7,470 bases of DNA. Source: Mucilaginibacter sp. GTDB lineage: Bacteria > Bacteroidota > Bacteroidia > Sphingobacteriales > Sphingobacteriaceae. The stretch is taken from assembly GCA_028288315.1 (NCBI GenBank), contig JAQBNY010000329.1, positions 1 through 7,470 of the forward strand, written 5' to 3'. How positions within the stretch are numbered: the stretch's first letter is position 1; each line of letters begins with the position of its first letter. The notes below the pieces were generated by a model. That model saw nothing but the letters and a program-made list of their open reading frames with translations, ran no database searches and was not told where the DNA came from. Made by a program: the position numbers and the translations under genes. This document shows, in pieces, positions 1-5,882 of the stretch.

Positions 1-997
1 CAAATACATCCTGGTATTTAGGAGGCTGTGGCTTATCGTGCTTAACTTTTTTGATCTCGCCGGTTATTTTATCAAATAAACCGGGTGCATGCCATTTGGT
101 CTGATCTTTTTCGGCAAGTGCGTAGCCCTTACCTTTTATAGTAACGCAATGCAAAAGTTTTGGTCCCGGTATATCACGCAAATCGCGTATTAGCTTAACC
201 AGGTGTTTAACATCATGCCCATCAACCGGGCCAAAGTATCTGAATTTAAGCGCTTCAAAAAAGTTGCTTCTTTTTAACAGTGTGCCTTTTATGCTTTTCT
301 CAAATTTCTGCGCTAGTTTAAAAGCATCAGGGCCAATAGAAGAAAGCTTGGTAAGTATACCTGCAATATCATCTCTAAACCTGTTATAAGGTTTTGAGGT
401 AGTAATATCTGTTAAATATTCTTTTAAGGCTCCAACATTAGGGTCAATGGCCATATTGTTATCATTCAATATCACCAACAGGTTTGAATTTTCAATGCCT
501 GCATGGTTAAGCGCTTCAAACGCCATTCCCGCCGTCATAGAACCATCGCCAATAACGGCAACATGCTGTCTGTCTGTTTCGCCCTTATATTGTGATGCAA
601 CAGCCATACCTAAAGCTGCCGAAATTGAGGTAGAAGAGTGCCCTACGCCAAAAGTATCATAAATGCTTTCGGAACGTTTTGGGAAACCACTTATACCTCC
701 GTGCAAGCGGTTGGTGTGGAACTCATCACGGCGGCCTGTTAATATTTTATGGCCGTAAGCTTGGTGGCCAACGTCCCAAACTAATTGATCATAAGGGGTA
801 TTTAACACATATTGTAAAGCAACGGTAAGCTCTACAACGCCCAGGCTTGCTGCAAAATGGCCACCGTTTACTGATACTACATCAATAATGTACTGGCGTA
901 ACTCTTTGCATACCTGTTCAAGCTCATCTTCTTTAAGGTTCTTTAAATCAGAGGGGTAGTAAATCTGCTTTAATAGATCACCGGCGGGTACCTGCAT
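1..997 (-). CDS. dxs: 1-deoxy-D-xylulose-5-phosphate synthase, N-terminal part (partial)
   Basis: Thiamine-diphosphate enzyme that condenses pyruvate and glyceraldehyde 3-phosphate into 1-deoxy-D-xylulose 5-phosphate, the entry step of the MEP isoprenoid pathway, in the cytosol. Translating the minus strand from the ATG at 997 gives 332 residues open to the window edge. Seen: a substrate/cofactor histidine in VNGGHFAASLG (H47), DVGHQAYGHKIL (75-85), the ThDP/Mg motif GDGSMTAGMAFEALN (150-164) ending in LNDNNMAI (177-184), and FGPVDGHD (255-262). Family members are about 620-640 residues, so roughly half is missing off the left edge, including the transketolase-like pyrimidine-binding and C-terminal domains. 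The start fits the family: the short MQVPAGDLLKQI lead precedes the usual DLKNL segment. There is no clear Shine-Dalgarno, as usual in Bacteroidota. It is divergent from scpA and preceded by a TAnnTTTG element. Identification is secure. Confidence 0.97.
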   Translation of the reverse strand, partial: MQVPAGDLLKQIYYPSDLKNLKEDELEQVCKELRQYIIDVVSVNGGHFAASLGVVELTVALQYVLNTPYDQLVWDVGHQAYGHKILTGRRDEFHTNRLHGGISGFPKRSESIYDTFGVGHSSTSISAALGMAVASQYKGETDRQHVAVIGDGSMTAGMAFEALNHAGIENSNLLVILNDNNMAIDPNVGALKEYLTDITTSKPYNRFRDDIAGILTKLSSIGPDAFKLAQKFEKSIKGTLLKRSNFFEALKFRYFGPVDGHDVKHLVKLIRDLRDIPGPKLLHCVTIKGKGYALAEKDQTKWHAPGLFDKITGEIKKVKHDKPQPPKYQDVF

Positions 998-1022
998 TTA
1001 ATTTCTTTAGATATTTAACTTA

Positions 1023-1030
1023 CAAAACTA
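1023..1030 (-). promoter_or_regulatory. Candidate -7 promoter element for dxs
   Basis: Read on the minus strand this is TAGTTTTG, an exact match to the Bacteroidota sigma-A -7 consensus TAnnTTTG. It lies 25 bases upstream of the dxs ATG, which would give a leader of about 20 bases. I see no TTG at the expected -33 distance, so the upstream half is weak. The octamer is short and AT-rich, so chance is possible. Confidence 0.45.
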
Positions 1031-1108
1031 AGCTTTTAATGGAATATATTAAAGGTAAATATTGTTTTGTAATTAACAATAGTTATTTTTTTTAAGTGAA
1101 TTTAGCTG

Positions 1109-1116
1109 TAATTTTG
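1109..1116 (+). promoter_or_regulatory. TAnnTTTG element immediately before the scpA ATG
   Basis: TAATTTTG matches the Bacteroidota -7 consensus exactly but ends only 3 bases before the ATG at 1120. With the usual offset of about 7 bases, transcription would begin at or just inside the start codon, implying a leaderless message. No TTG is found about 20 bases upstream. It could be a real leaderless promoter or a coincidence in an AT-rich spacer; an alternative weaker hit (TTGTTTTG, one mismatch) lies at 1062-1069. Confidence 0.3.
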
Positions 1117-1119
1117 GGC

Positions 1120-1869
1120 ATGACCGATGATGCTTTCGCCATAAGGTTACCACAGTTTGAAGGGCCGTTTGATCTGTTGCTTTTTTTTATAGAGCGCGAC
1201 GAGCTTGATATACATGATATACCCATTGCCCGTATAACTAATGACTTTCTGGATTACATTCACCAGATGACAGTGCTGAATATGGAGCTTGCCAGCGAAT
1301 TTATATTTGTAGCGGCTACCCTTATGCGCATAAAAGCAAAAATGCTGCTGCCGCGATACAATGCTGATGAGGAAGAGAATGAACTGGATACTAAAGAGGG
1401 GTTGATTCGCAAACTTATTGAATATAAAAAGTTCAAAAAACTGTGTGAGGACCTGCGCCCATACGAAGATGAACGCTTTAAACAGGAAAAGCGCGGTAAT
1501 ATAAAAACCGACCTGGAGCAAGTAGAAAAAGTAGTTGTACCGGGGGAGGAACTATCCGAGATTAACCTGTACAAATTAATGATGGTTTACAGCCGGGTAA
1601 TGAAGCAATTTTTAACCCGTACCGAGGAGGTTACACATACTGTTATCCAATACCCTTATACCATTGAGAAGCAAAAAGCAGCCATTAACGATCTGCTGCG
1701 GATAAACAGTAAGCTCGATTTTAAGAATATTGCCGGGAATTCAGAAAATAAGGTGCACTTTGTATATAATTTTTTGGCAGTACTGGAAATGCTGCAGCAG
1801 GAATTAATTGATATAACCATAGGTTTAGGATTTAATAATTTTTGGATATCTGAAAAAGTTGATAGCTAA
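1120..1869 (+). CDS. scpA: Segregation and condensation protein A (ScpA)
   Basis: Kleisin subunit of the SMC-ScpAB condensin-like complex, which bridges the SMC heads and, with ScpB, helps compact and segregate the chromosome at the nucleoid. The 249-residue product has the hallmark N-terminal segment LPQFEGPFDLLLFFIERDEL (10-29), followed by DIHDIPIARIT and the helical stretch ELASEFIFVAATLMRIKAKM (56-75) that contacts the SMC neck in this family. A charged linker (about 82-145) leads to a C-terminal winged-helix region (about 185-249, VHFVYNFLAVLEML). Length is normal. An upstream in-frame GTG at 1096 would add eight residues (MNLAVILG) unlike family N-termini, so I prefer the ATG at 1120. 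scpB is not adjacent here. glyA follows 82 bases later on the same strand. Confidence 0.94.
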   Translation: MTDDAFAIRLPQFEGPFDLLLFFIERDELDIHDIPIARITNDFLDYIHQMTVLNMELASEFIFVAATLMRIKAKMLLPRYNADEEENELDTKEGLIRKLIEYKKFKKLCEDLRPYEDERFKQEKRGNIKTDLEQVEKVVVPGEELSEINLYKLMMVYSRVMKQFLTRTEEVTHTVIQYPYTIEKQKAAINDLLRINSKLDFKNIAGNSENKVHFVYNFLAVLEMLQQELIDITIGLGFNNFWISEKVDS

Positions 1870-1904
1870 AGGCCAAATCAGAAAGCTTTTAGCTTTAGTC
1901 TTTT
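1864..1904 (+). terminator. Possible terminator hairpin at the end of scpA
   Basis: Bases 1864-1873 (AGCTAAAGGC, overlapping the scpA stop codon) can pair with 1885-1894 (GCTTTTAGCT), giving 10 pairs including one G-U around an 11-base loop, followed by a T-rich tract (TTAGTCTTTT). The stem is AT-rich and the tail interrupted, so termination would be inefficient. The right arm is also part of a small repeat, so the pairing might be incidental. Confidence 0.3.
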
Positions 1905-1913
1905 AGCTTTTAG
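1885..1913 (+). repeat. Short heptad-like tandem repeat (GCTTTTA units)
   Basis: The scpA-glyA spacer contains four imperfect consecutive units: GCTTTTA, GCTTTA, GTCTTTTA and GCTTTTA, then a final G. Unit length varies from 6 to 8 bases, as expected of slippage. It overlaps the right arm of the possible hairpin. No coding or binding function is evident. Confidence 0.55.
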
Positions 1914-1951
1914 TTACTAATACCTACCTTAGAGGCGCATTACACACAACA

Positions 1952-3238
1952 ATGAAAAGAGACAAATTAATATTTAAGCTGTTAGATGAAGAGCAGCAAC
2001 GCCAGGAAGAAGGCATAGAGCTAATAGCATCTGAAAATTTTGTTAGCAGGCAGGTTATGGAAGCGGCTGGATCTGTTGCTACAAACAAATATGCCGAAGG
2101 CTTACCAGGTAAACGCTATTACGGTGGTTGCGAGGTGGTTGATGAAATTGAGACCATTGCAATTGAGCGTGCCAAACAGCTTTTTAATGCCGAATGGGCA
2201 AACGTACAACCACACTCGGGTGCGCAGGCAAATGCGGCAGTAATGCTGGCCTGCTTACAGCCCGGCGATAAAATATTAGGCTTTGATCTTTCGCATGGCG
2301 GGCATCTTACACATGGTTCGCCGGTTAACTTTTCAGGTAAACTTTACGAGCCTCATTTTTACGGTGTTGTAAAAGAAACCGGTTTAATTGATTATGAGCA
2401 GCTTGAGAGGGTGGCTTTAGAGCAAAAACCAAAACTGATTATCTGTGGCGCATCAGCCTACTCACGTGATTGGGATTATGAATTCATACGCCGCGTTGCT
2501 GATAAAGTTGGTGCATTAGTGCTGGCTGATATTTCTCATCCGTCGGGGTTAATTGCTCGCGGGTTGTTAACAGATCCGTTACCGCATTGCCATATTGTTA
2601 CTACTACAACCCACAAAACCTTGCGTGGCCCGCGTGGTGGCCTTATTTTGTTAGGAAAGGATTTTCAAAATCCATTTGGTATAAAAAGCCCTAAAGGAGA
2701 AATAAAGATGATGTCATCTTTATTAGATATGGCCGTGTTCCCTGGAACACAAGGCGGCCCGTTAGAGCATATTATAGCTGCAAAAGCGATAGCTTTTGGC
2801 GAAGCCTTGTCTGACAGCTATATGAAATATATTTTACAGGTTAAATTGAATGCTGCTGCAATGGCACAAGCATTTATAAACCGTGGTTATAATATCGTAT
2901 CAGGCGGTACTGATAACCATTTGATATTAATAGACCTCCGCAATAAAAACATTACAGGTAAAGCTGCCGAGAATGCTTTGGTTATGGCTGATATCACTGT
3001 AAATAAAAACATGGTCCCTTATGACGATAAATCGCCATTTGTTACTTCAGGAATACGTGTTGGTACTGCTGCTATCACTACCCGCGGTTTAAAAGAAAAG
3101 CATATGGATAATATTGTTGAGCTAATTGACGCAGTTTTAATTGATCCGGAAAACGAAACATCACTTAAAAAGATACGCAAAAGGATACATAAGTTGATGC
3201 ATGATTACCCACTATACAGGGATAATCATTTGGATTAA
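1952..3238 (+). CDS. glyA: Serine hydroxymethyltransferase
   Basis: PLP enzyme that interconverts serine plus tetrahydrofolate with glycine plus 5,10-methylene-tetrahydrofolate, the main one-carbon source of the cell; cytosolic. The 428-residue protein shows family motifs in order: ELIASENFVS (23-32), NKYAEGLPGKRYYGG (45-59), the PLP-phosphate region QPHSGAQANAAV, LSHGGHLTHGSPVNFSGK, the PLP ring-binding segment LADISHPSGLIARG, and TTTTHKTLRGPRGG with the Schiff-base lysine at K222. VFPGTQGGPLEH follows. The segment between the lysine and VFPGTQGG is longer than in E. coli (about 25 residues containing GIKSPKGEIKMMSSLLDMA), a form I associate with Bacteroidota enzymes. The ATG at 1952 is the only sensible start; AGAGG at 1931-1935 is too far upstream to be a good ribosome binding site. 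Intact, no frameshift. The broken sensor-kinase gene begins right after its stop. Confidence 0.97.
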   Translation: MKRDKLIFKLLDEEQQRQEEGIELIASENFVSRQVMEAAGSVATNKYAEGLPGKRYYGGCEVVDEIETIAIERAKQLFNAEWANVQPHSGAQANAAVMLACLQPGDKILGFDLSHGGHLTHGSPVNFSGKLYEPHFYGVVKETGLIDYEQLERVALEQKPKLIICGASAYSRDWDYEFIRRVADKVGALVLADISHPSGLIARGLLTDPLPHCHIVTTTTHKTLRGPRGGLILLGKDFQNPFGIKSPKGEIKMMSSLLDMAVFPGTQGGPLEHIIAAKAIAFGEALSDSYMKYILQVKLNAAAMAQAFINRGYNIVSGGTDNHLILIDLRNKNITGKAAENALVMADITVNKNMVPYDDKSPFVTSGIRVGTAAITTRGLKEKHMDNIVELIDAVLIDPENETSLKKIRKRIHKLMHDYPLYRDNHLD

Positions 3239-3436
3239 ATGACGGATAAGTACCTCCTTTAAAGGGAGTGAGCAGGATAGATTAGCGGCACAAATTCTTA
3301 TGGTATCATGGATACCTTGCCAGAGAAAGAAAAGGAATATGAGGCTATAACACGTCTGGCATCCTATATATGTCAGGCGCCTGTTGCTTTTATTTCGTTT
3401 ATTAATGACACCCGGCATAAAAGGCCATACAATTAA
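3239..3436 (+). pseudogene. Degraded GAF-domain N-terminus of a former sensor kinase
   Basis: An ATG at 3239 abuts the glyA stop codon and opens MTDKYLL before a TAA at 3260. A second frame then reads SEQDRLAAQ (3267-3293). A third reads NSYGIMDTLPEKEKEYEAI (3293-3349), TRLASYICQAPVAFISFIND (3350-3409) and TRHKRPYN, then stops at 3434. Together these resemble the canonical beginning of GAF-domain sensor proteins (DRLAAL..YGI.DT.PE..yd.ITRLAsyic..P...isfid..rqWFKS). Homology ends at DTR, exactly where QWFKS would be expected. At least two frame changes are needed to join the pieces, and a 1-base loss near 3291-3294 would explain one. The EKEKE stretch looks like a duplicated two-codon unit. 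The longest continuous piece, from ATG 3308, would encode 42 residues. This is a relic, not a working sensor; the family reading is from memory of the consensus. Confidence 0.7.
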
Positions 3437-3839
3437 TAATAAAGATAAGGTGGAAACGGAGTTAAATATTAATGTATTGGTAGTTGATGATAATCAAATA
3501 AACAGGTTGTTGATTAGTAAAGTATTAAAAAAATGGGGTGCAAATGTTGACTTTGCCGAAAATGGTATTGAAGCGATTGAAAAAATAGAATTGCACAAAA
3601 GTTTTGATGTGGTTTTAATGGATATTCATATGCCACTAATGGGCGGTTTAGAGGCAATAGAAATTATCCGCAGCAAAAGCGATCCATATTTTAAAAAATT
3701 ACCTATCATAGCCTTAACGGCATCAATTCTGAATAACGAAATGGGCCAAATAGAAAGTGCCGGTATAAATGATTATATATTGAAACCGTTTGACACTAAT
3801 ACACTTTACGATAAGCTAAGCAGGTACAAGAAACAATAA
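3405..3839 (+). CDS. Receiver (REC) domain, likely orphaned C-terminus of a hybrid histidine kinase
   Basis: Encodes a complete CheY-like receiver domain of about 120 residues. In the 144-residue product starting at ATG 3405, the acidic pair is D28-D29 (VLVVDDNQINR), the phospho-acceptor is D73 (VVLMDIHMPLMGG), the conserved Thr is T105 (IIALTAS), and the Lys is K127 (YILKPF). DDNxxNR followed by DIxMPxMxG is the style of receivers at the C-terminus of hybrid kinases, and no output domain follows. The gene overlaps, in another frame, the tail of the GAF relic, so the start is uncertain: TTG 3384, ATG 3405 and GTG 3450 are all in frame, and the last has an AAAGATAAG stretch before it. The first ~20 residues (TPGIKGHTINNKDK) are not receiver sequence. 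It could be a translated stand-alone response regulator or simply the open end of a pseudogene. Convergent with comF. Confidence 0.75.
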   Translation: MTPGIKGHTINNKDKVETELNINVLVVDDNQINRLLISKVLKKWGANVDFAENGIEAIEKIELHKSFDVVLMDIHMPLMGGLEAIEIIRSKSDPYFKKLPIIALTASILNNEMGQIESAGINDYILKPFDTNTLYDKLSRYKKQ

Positions 3840-3912
3840 TTACCCTCTTATTCTTGTCATACTGAATGATTAGATACTTCACTCGTTTAGGAGAAAAAAC
3901 GCGTTGATGTTC

Positions 3913-4611
3913 TTATTCCGCATACGCAATTGTTGCTATACTTAATTTTAGCCCTGGCACTTTAAGCAGCTCAATCCCGCAAGCTTCAAGTGTAGAGCCG
4001 GTTGTTACAATGTCATCAACCAATAAAACGTGTTTATTTATAAGATCTGCCGGGCGGGCAATTTCAACTACCTCCAGCATGTTTTCAAACCTGGCAAACC
4101 GCGATTTATGTGTTTGTGTTTTGGTTGCAACACTGCGCACAAGATTATCAATATCTACTTTAGCACTTAATTTTTGCGCCAATCCATCTGCAAAACTGGC
4201 GCTTTGATTATAGCCGCGCTCCTTTAATCGTTTTTTATGCAATGGTACCGGTATAATTATTTCAGCAGAACTAAACGCCTCATTATTTAAAAGCTGCTTA
4301 CCCGCAATATTTCCTAAAACGTTACCAATACGGTGCATGCCATTATATTTAAACTGGTGCATCATGTTTTGGATATTACCTCCTTTATTAAAATAATAAA
4401 GAGAGTAGGCGCCTTTAAGTGGTATTTTGCCCCAAAATTGGCGGGCAACAATATTATCGGGCTGTAAATGAAAATTTGTAACTGGTAAATTATACAGGCA
4501 ATCGGTACAAAGCAGGTCTTCGTTTGCCATTAAGCCGGCGCGGCAAGCTACGCAAAGGTCAGGGAATATAAGCGAAACAAAATCTCTCAGGTACGTGTGT
4601 AATAATTGCAT
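3913..4611 (-). CDS. comF: ComF family protein (phosphoribosyltransferase-like)
   Basis: ComF proteins combine an N-terminal zinc ribbon with a type I phosphoribosyltransferase fold. In naturally competent bacteria they take part in DNA uptake or handling; in many others the exact role is unknown. The 232-residue product shows two CxxC pairs (C20/C23 and C35/C38) for the zinc site, the conserved PVPLHKKRLKERGYNQS block (121-137), and the PRPP-binding loop VLLVDDIVTTGST (195-207). Length is typical. The start is the ATG at 4611, 9 bases beyond the rlmN stop, so it is almost certainly cotranscribed with and perhaps translationally coupled to rlmN. No other competence gene is visible in the window, so a role in transformation here is unproven. 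No convincing terminator was found after it. Confidence 0.92.
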   Translation of the reverse strand: MQLLHTYLRDFVSLIFPDLCVACRAGLMANEDLLCTDCLYNLPVTNFHLQPDNIVARQFWGKIPLKGAYSLYYFNKGGNIQNMMHQFKYNGMHRIGNVLGNIAGKQLLNNEAFSSAEIIIPVPLHKKRLKERGYNQSASFADGLAQKLSAKVDIDNLVRSVATKTQTHKSRFARFENMLEVVEIARPADLINKHVLLVDDIVTTGSTLEACGIELLKVPGLKLSIATIAYAE

Positions 4612-4620
4612 GCCTGTAAT

Positions 4621-5769
4621 TTAGGCAGAAATTACATTTTCAGCAGCGGCTTCTTTTTGTTTTTCGTTGATAGCTAATTGTCCGCAGGCAGCATCAATGT
4701 CTTTGCCCCGGCTGCGGCGAAGGTTAGTGTTAATGCCCTGGCTGCGCAAATAATCGGCAAAAGCTTCTATTTTATCTTCGCCGGCATTAATAAAACTGGC
4801 GAAAGATATAGGGTTGTATTCAATAATATTAACCTTACAAGGTAGGTGCTTGCAAAAGCGGGCCAGTTCAATAGCATCTTGCAAGGTATCATTAACCCCA
4901 TCAAAAACAATATACTCGTAGGTTACCGGGTTTTTGGTTTTGGCATAATAGTATTTTAAAGCTTCGGCCAGTGCCTTTAATGAGTTTTGTTCATTAATAG
5001 GCATTATGGTATTGCGTTTTTCGTCGTTAGCGGCATGTAATGACAAGGCTAGGTTAAACTTTACCTGGTCATCGCCCAGTTTGCGAATCATCTTTGCAAT
5101 ACCCGCTGTAGATACGGTAATACGTTTTGCCGCCATGTTCAGCCCATCCTCGGCGGTAATTCTTTCTATTGATTTTAAAACATTGGCATAATTAAGCAGG
5201 GGTTCGCCCATGCCCATATACACAATATTTGAAAGAGGGATGCCGTAATTTTCGCGCGCCTGCTTATCAATTAACACTACCTGATCGTAAATTTCATCCG
5301 GATTAAGGTTCCGTTTGCGCTCCATATATCCTGTAGCACAAAACTTACATGTAAGGCTACAACCAACTTGTGAGGATACACAAGCGGTCATTCTATCAGA
5401 AGTTGGAATTAAAACGCCCTCAATTAGGTGAGTATCGTGTAATATAAAAGAATTTTTTATAGTTTTATCAGCACTAATCTGTGATGTATTTATTTTAACA
5501 TTATTAATGATAAAATTTTCATGTAGTTTAGTACGGAGTTCTTTTGAAATATTACTCATTTCATCAAAGGATAAACTAGATTTTTTCCAAAGCCATTCGT
5601 AAACTTGTTTTGCGCGGAAGCCTTTTTCGTCCATAGCGATAAAGTGCTGTTGCAAAGCATCTAAACTTAGGCTTCTAATATCTATTTTACCTTTTTTGTT
5701 ATTCACAATACAAAAGTACTTATTTTTAAAAAATTCGTACCCATTTTTAAAGTCATTCTTTTGTGACAT
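4621..5769 (-). CDS. rlmN: Dual-specificity 23S rRNA/tRNA adenine-C2 methyltransferase
   Basis: Radical-SAM enzyme that methylates C2 of A2503 in 23S rRNA and A37 of some tRNAs, tuning translational fidelity. From ATG 5769 the product is 382 residues. The radical-SAM cluster cysteines are C137, C141 and C144 (CSLTCKFC). The resolving cysteine equivalent to E. coli C118 is C130 (ACVSSQVGC), and the methyl-carrying cysteine equivalent to C355 is C362 (DIDAACGQL). MGMGEPLLNY, KRITVSTAG and FNLALSLHAAND are also present. Family homology begins near KIDIRSLSLDALQQHF, leaving about 25 unusual residues in front (MSQKNDFKNGYEFFKNKYFC). A GTG at 5706 would give a 361-residue protein starting MNNKKGKIDI, closer to relatives; a TTG at 5778 extends further. 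I keep the ATG but hold the start loosely. First gene of the rlmN-comF pair. Confidence 0.95.
   Translation of the reverse strand: MSQKNDFKNGYEFFKNKYFCIVNNKKGKIDIRSLSLDALQQHFIAMDEKGFRAKQVYEWLWKKSSLSFDEMSNISKELRTKLHENFIINNVKINTSQISADKTIKNSFILHDTHLIEGVLIPTSDRMTACVSSQVGCSLTCKFCATGYMERKRNLNPDEIYDQVVLIDKQARENYGIPLSNIVYMGMGEPLLNYANVLKSIERITAEDGLNMAAKRITVSTAGIAKMIRKLGDDQVKFNLALSLHAANDEKRNTIMPINEQNSLKALAEALKYYYAKTKNPVTYEYIVFDGVNDTLQDAIELARFCKHLPCKVNIIEYNPISFASFINAGEDKIEAFADYLRSQGINTNLRRSRGKDIDAACGQLAINEKQKEAAAENVISA
5711..5718 (-). promoter_or_regulatory. TAnnTTTG element before the alternative rlmN GTG start
   Basis: On the minus strand TACTTTTG matches the Bacteroidota -7 consensus and ends 4 bases before the GTG at 5706. 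If functional it would produce an essentially leaderless message beginning at that GTG, which would favour the shorter RlmN. There is no TTG about 20 bases upstream, and the site lies inside the longer reading frame, so chance is a real possibility. Confidence 0.25.
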
Positions 5770-5796
5770 TAAAAACAATAACTAAAAGTTAATTGT

Positions 5797-5804
5797 TATT
5801 TTTG
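5797..5804 (+). promoter_or_regulatory. Candidate -7 promoter element for the amidohydrolase gene
   Basis: TATTTTTG matches TAnnTTTG exactly in the divergent rlmN-amidohydrolase spacer, 78 bases before the ATG. Transcription would begin near 5811 and give a leader of about 70 bases containing both copies of the 23-bp repeat. No properly spaced TTG is seen upstream. Confidence 0.35.
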
Positions 5805-5836
5805 GTCATAAAACGGATCTTTAAAAATAATTTAAT

Positions 5837-5882
5837 TAGAAGATGCTAAGTTATATTAATAGAAGATGCTAAGTTATATTTA
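5837..5882 (+). repeat. 23-bp tandem duplication directly before the amidohydrolase start codon
   Basis: Two head-to-tail copies (5837-5859 and 5860-5882) of a 23-base unit beginning TAGAAGATGCTAAGTTATAT. The copies differ at one position: base 22 is A in the first and T in the second. The second copy ends at the base before the ATG at 5883, so the leader or ribosome-landing region has been duplicated. The near-identity suggests a recent event or active copy-number slippage. Confidence 0.9.

Noticed and set aside
447..662. Plus-strand open frame of 71 codons
   Set aside because: Lies antisense to the strongly conserved ThDP-binding part of dxs and resembles no known protein; a shadow frame.
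1147..1574. Two minus-strand open frames opposite scpA
   Set aside because: Both are antisense to a clear ScpA; their Phe/Ser-rich composition is what a complement of helical coding sequence gives.
3254..3268. CTCCTTTAAAGGGAG inverted repeat after glyA, considered as a terminator
   Set aside because: The arms meet with no real loop, one pair is T-G, and no T-run follows; it also lies in the broken gene's 5' end.
3212..3418. Minus-strand open frame of 68 codons across the glyA end and GAF relic
   Set aside because: No promoter element or family resemblance; the plus strand explains the sequence better.
3826..3857. ACAAGAA/TTCTTGT inverted repeat at the end of the receiver gene, considered as a bidirectional terminator
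   Set aside because: A 7-bp AT-rich stem with an 18-base loop and no T-run; too weak to call.
3851..3899. Segment TTGTCATACTGAATGATTAG and following bases, reminiscent of dispersed intergenic repeats in Bacteroidota
   Set aside because: Only a loose resemblance from memory, with no second copy in the window; cannot be supported without a genome-wide search.
3888..3903. Minus-strand T6 run after AACGCG downstream of comF, considered as an intrinsic terminator
   Set aside because: AACGCGTT is a loopless palindrome and only four pairs can form with upstream GCGT; no credible stem.
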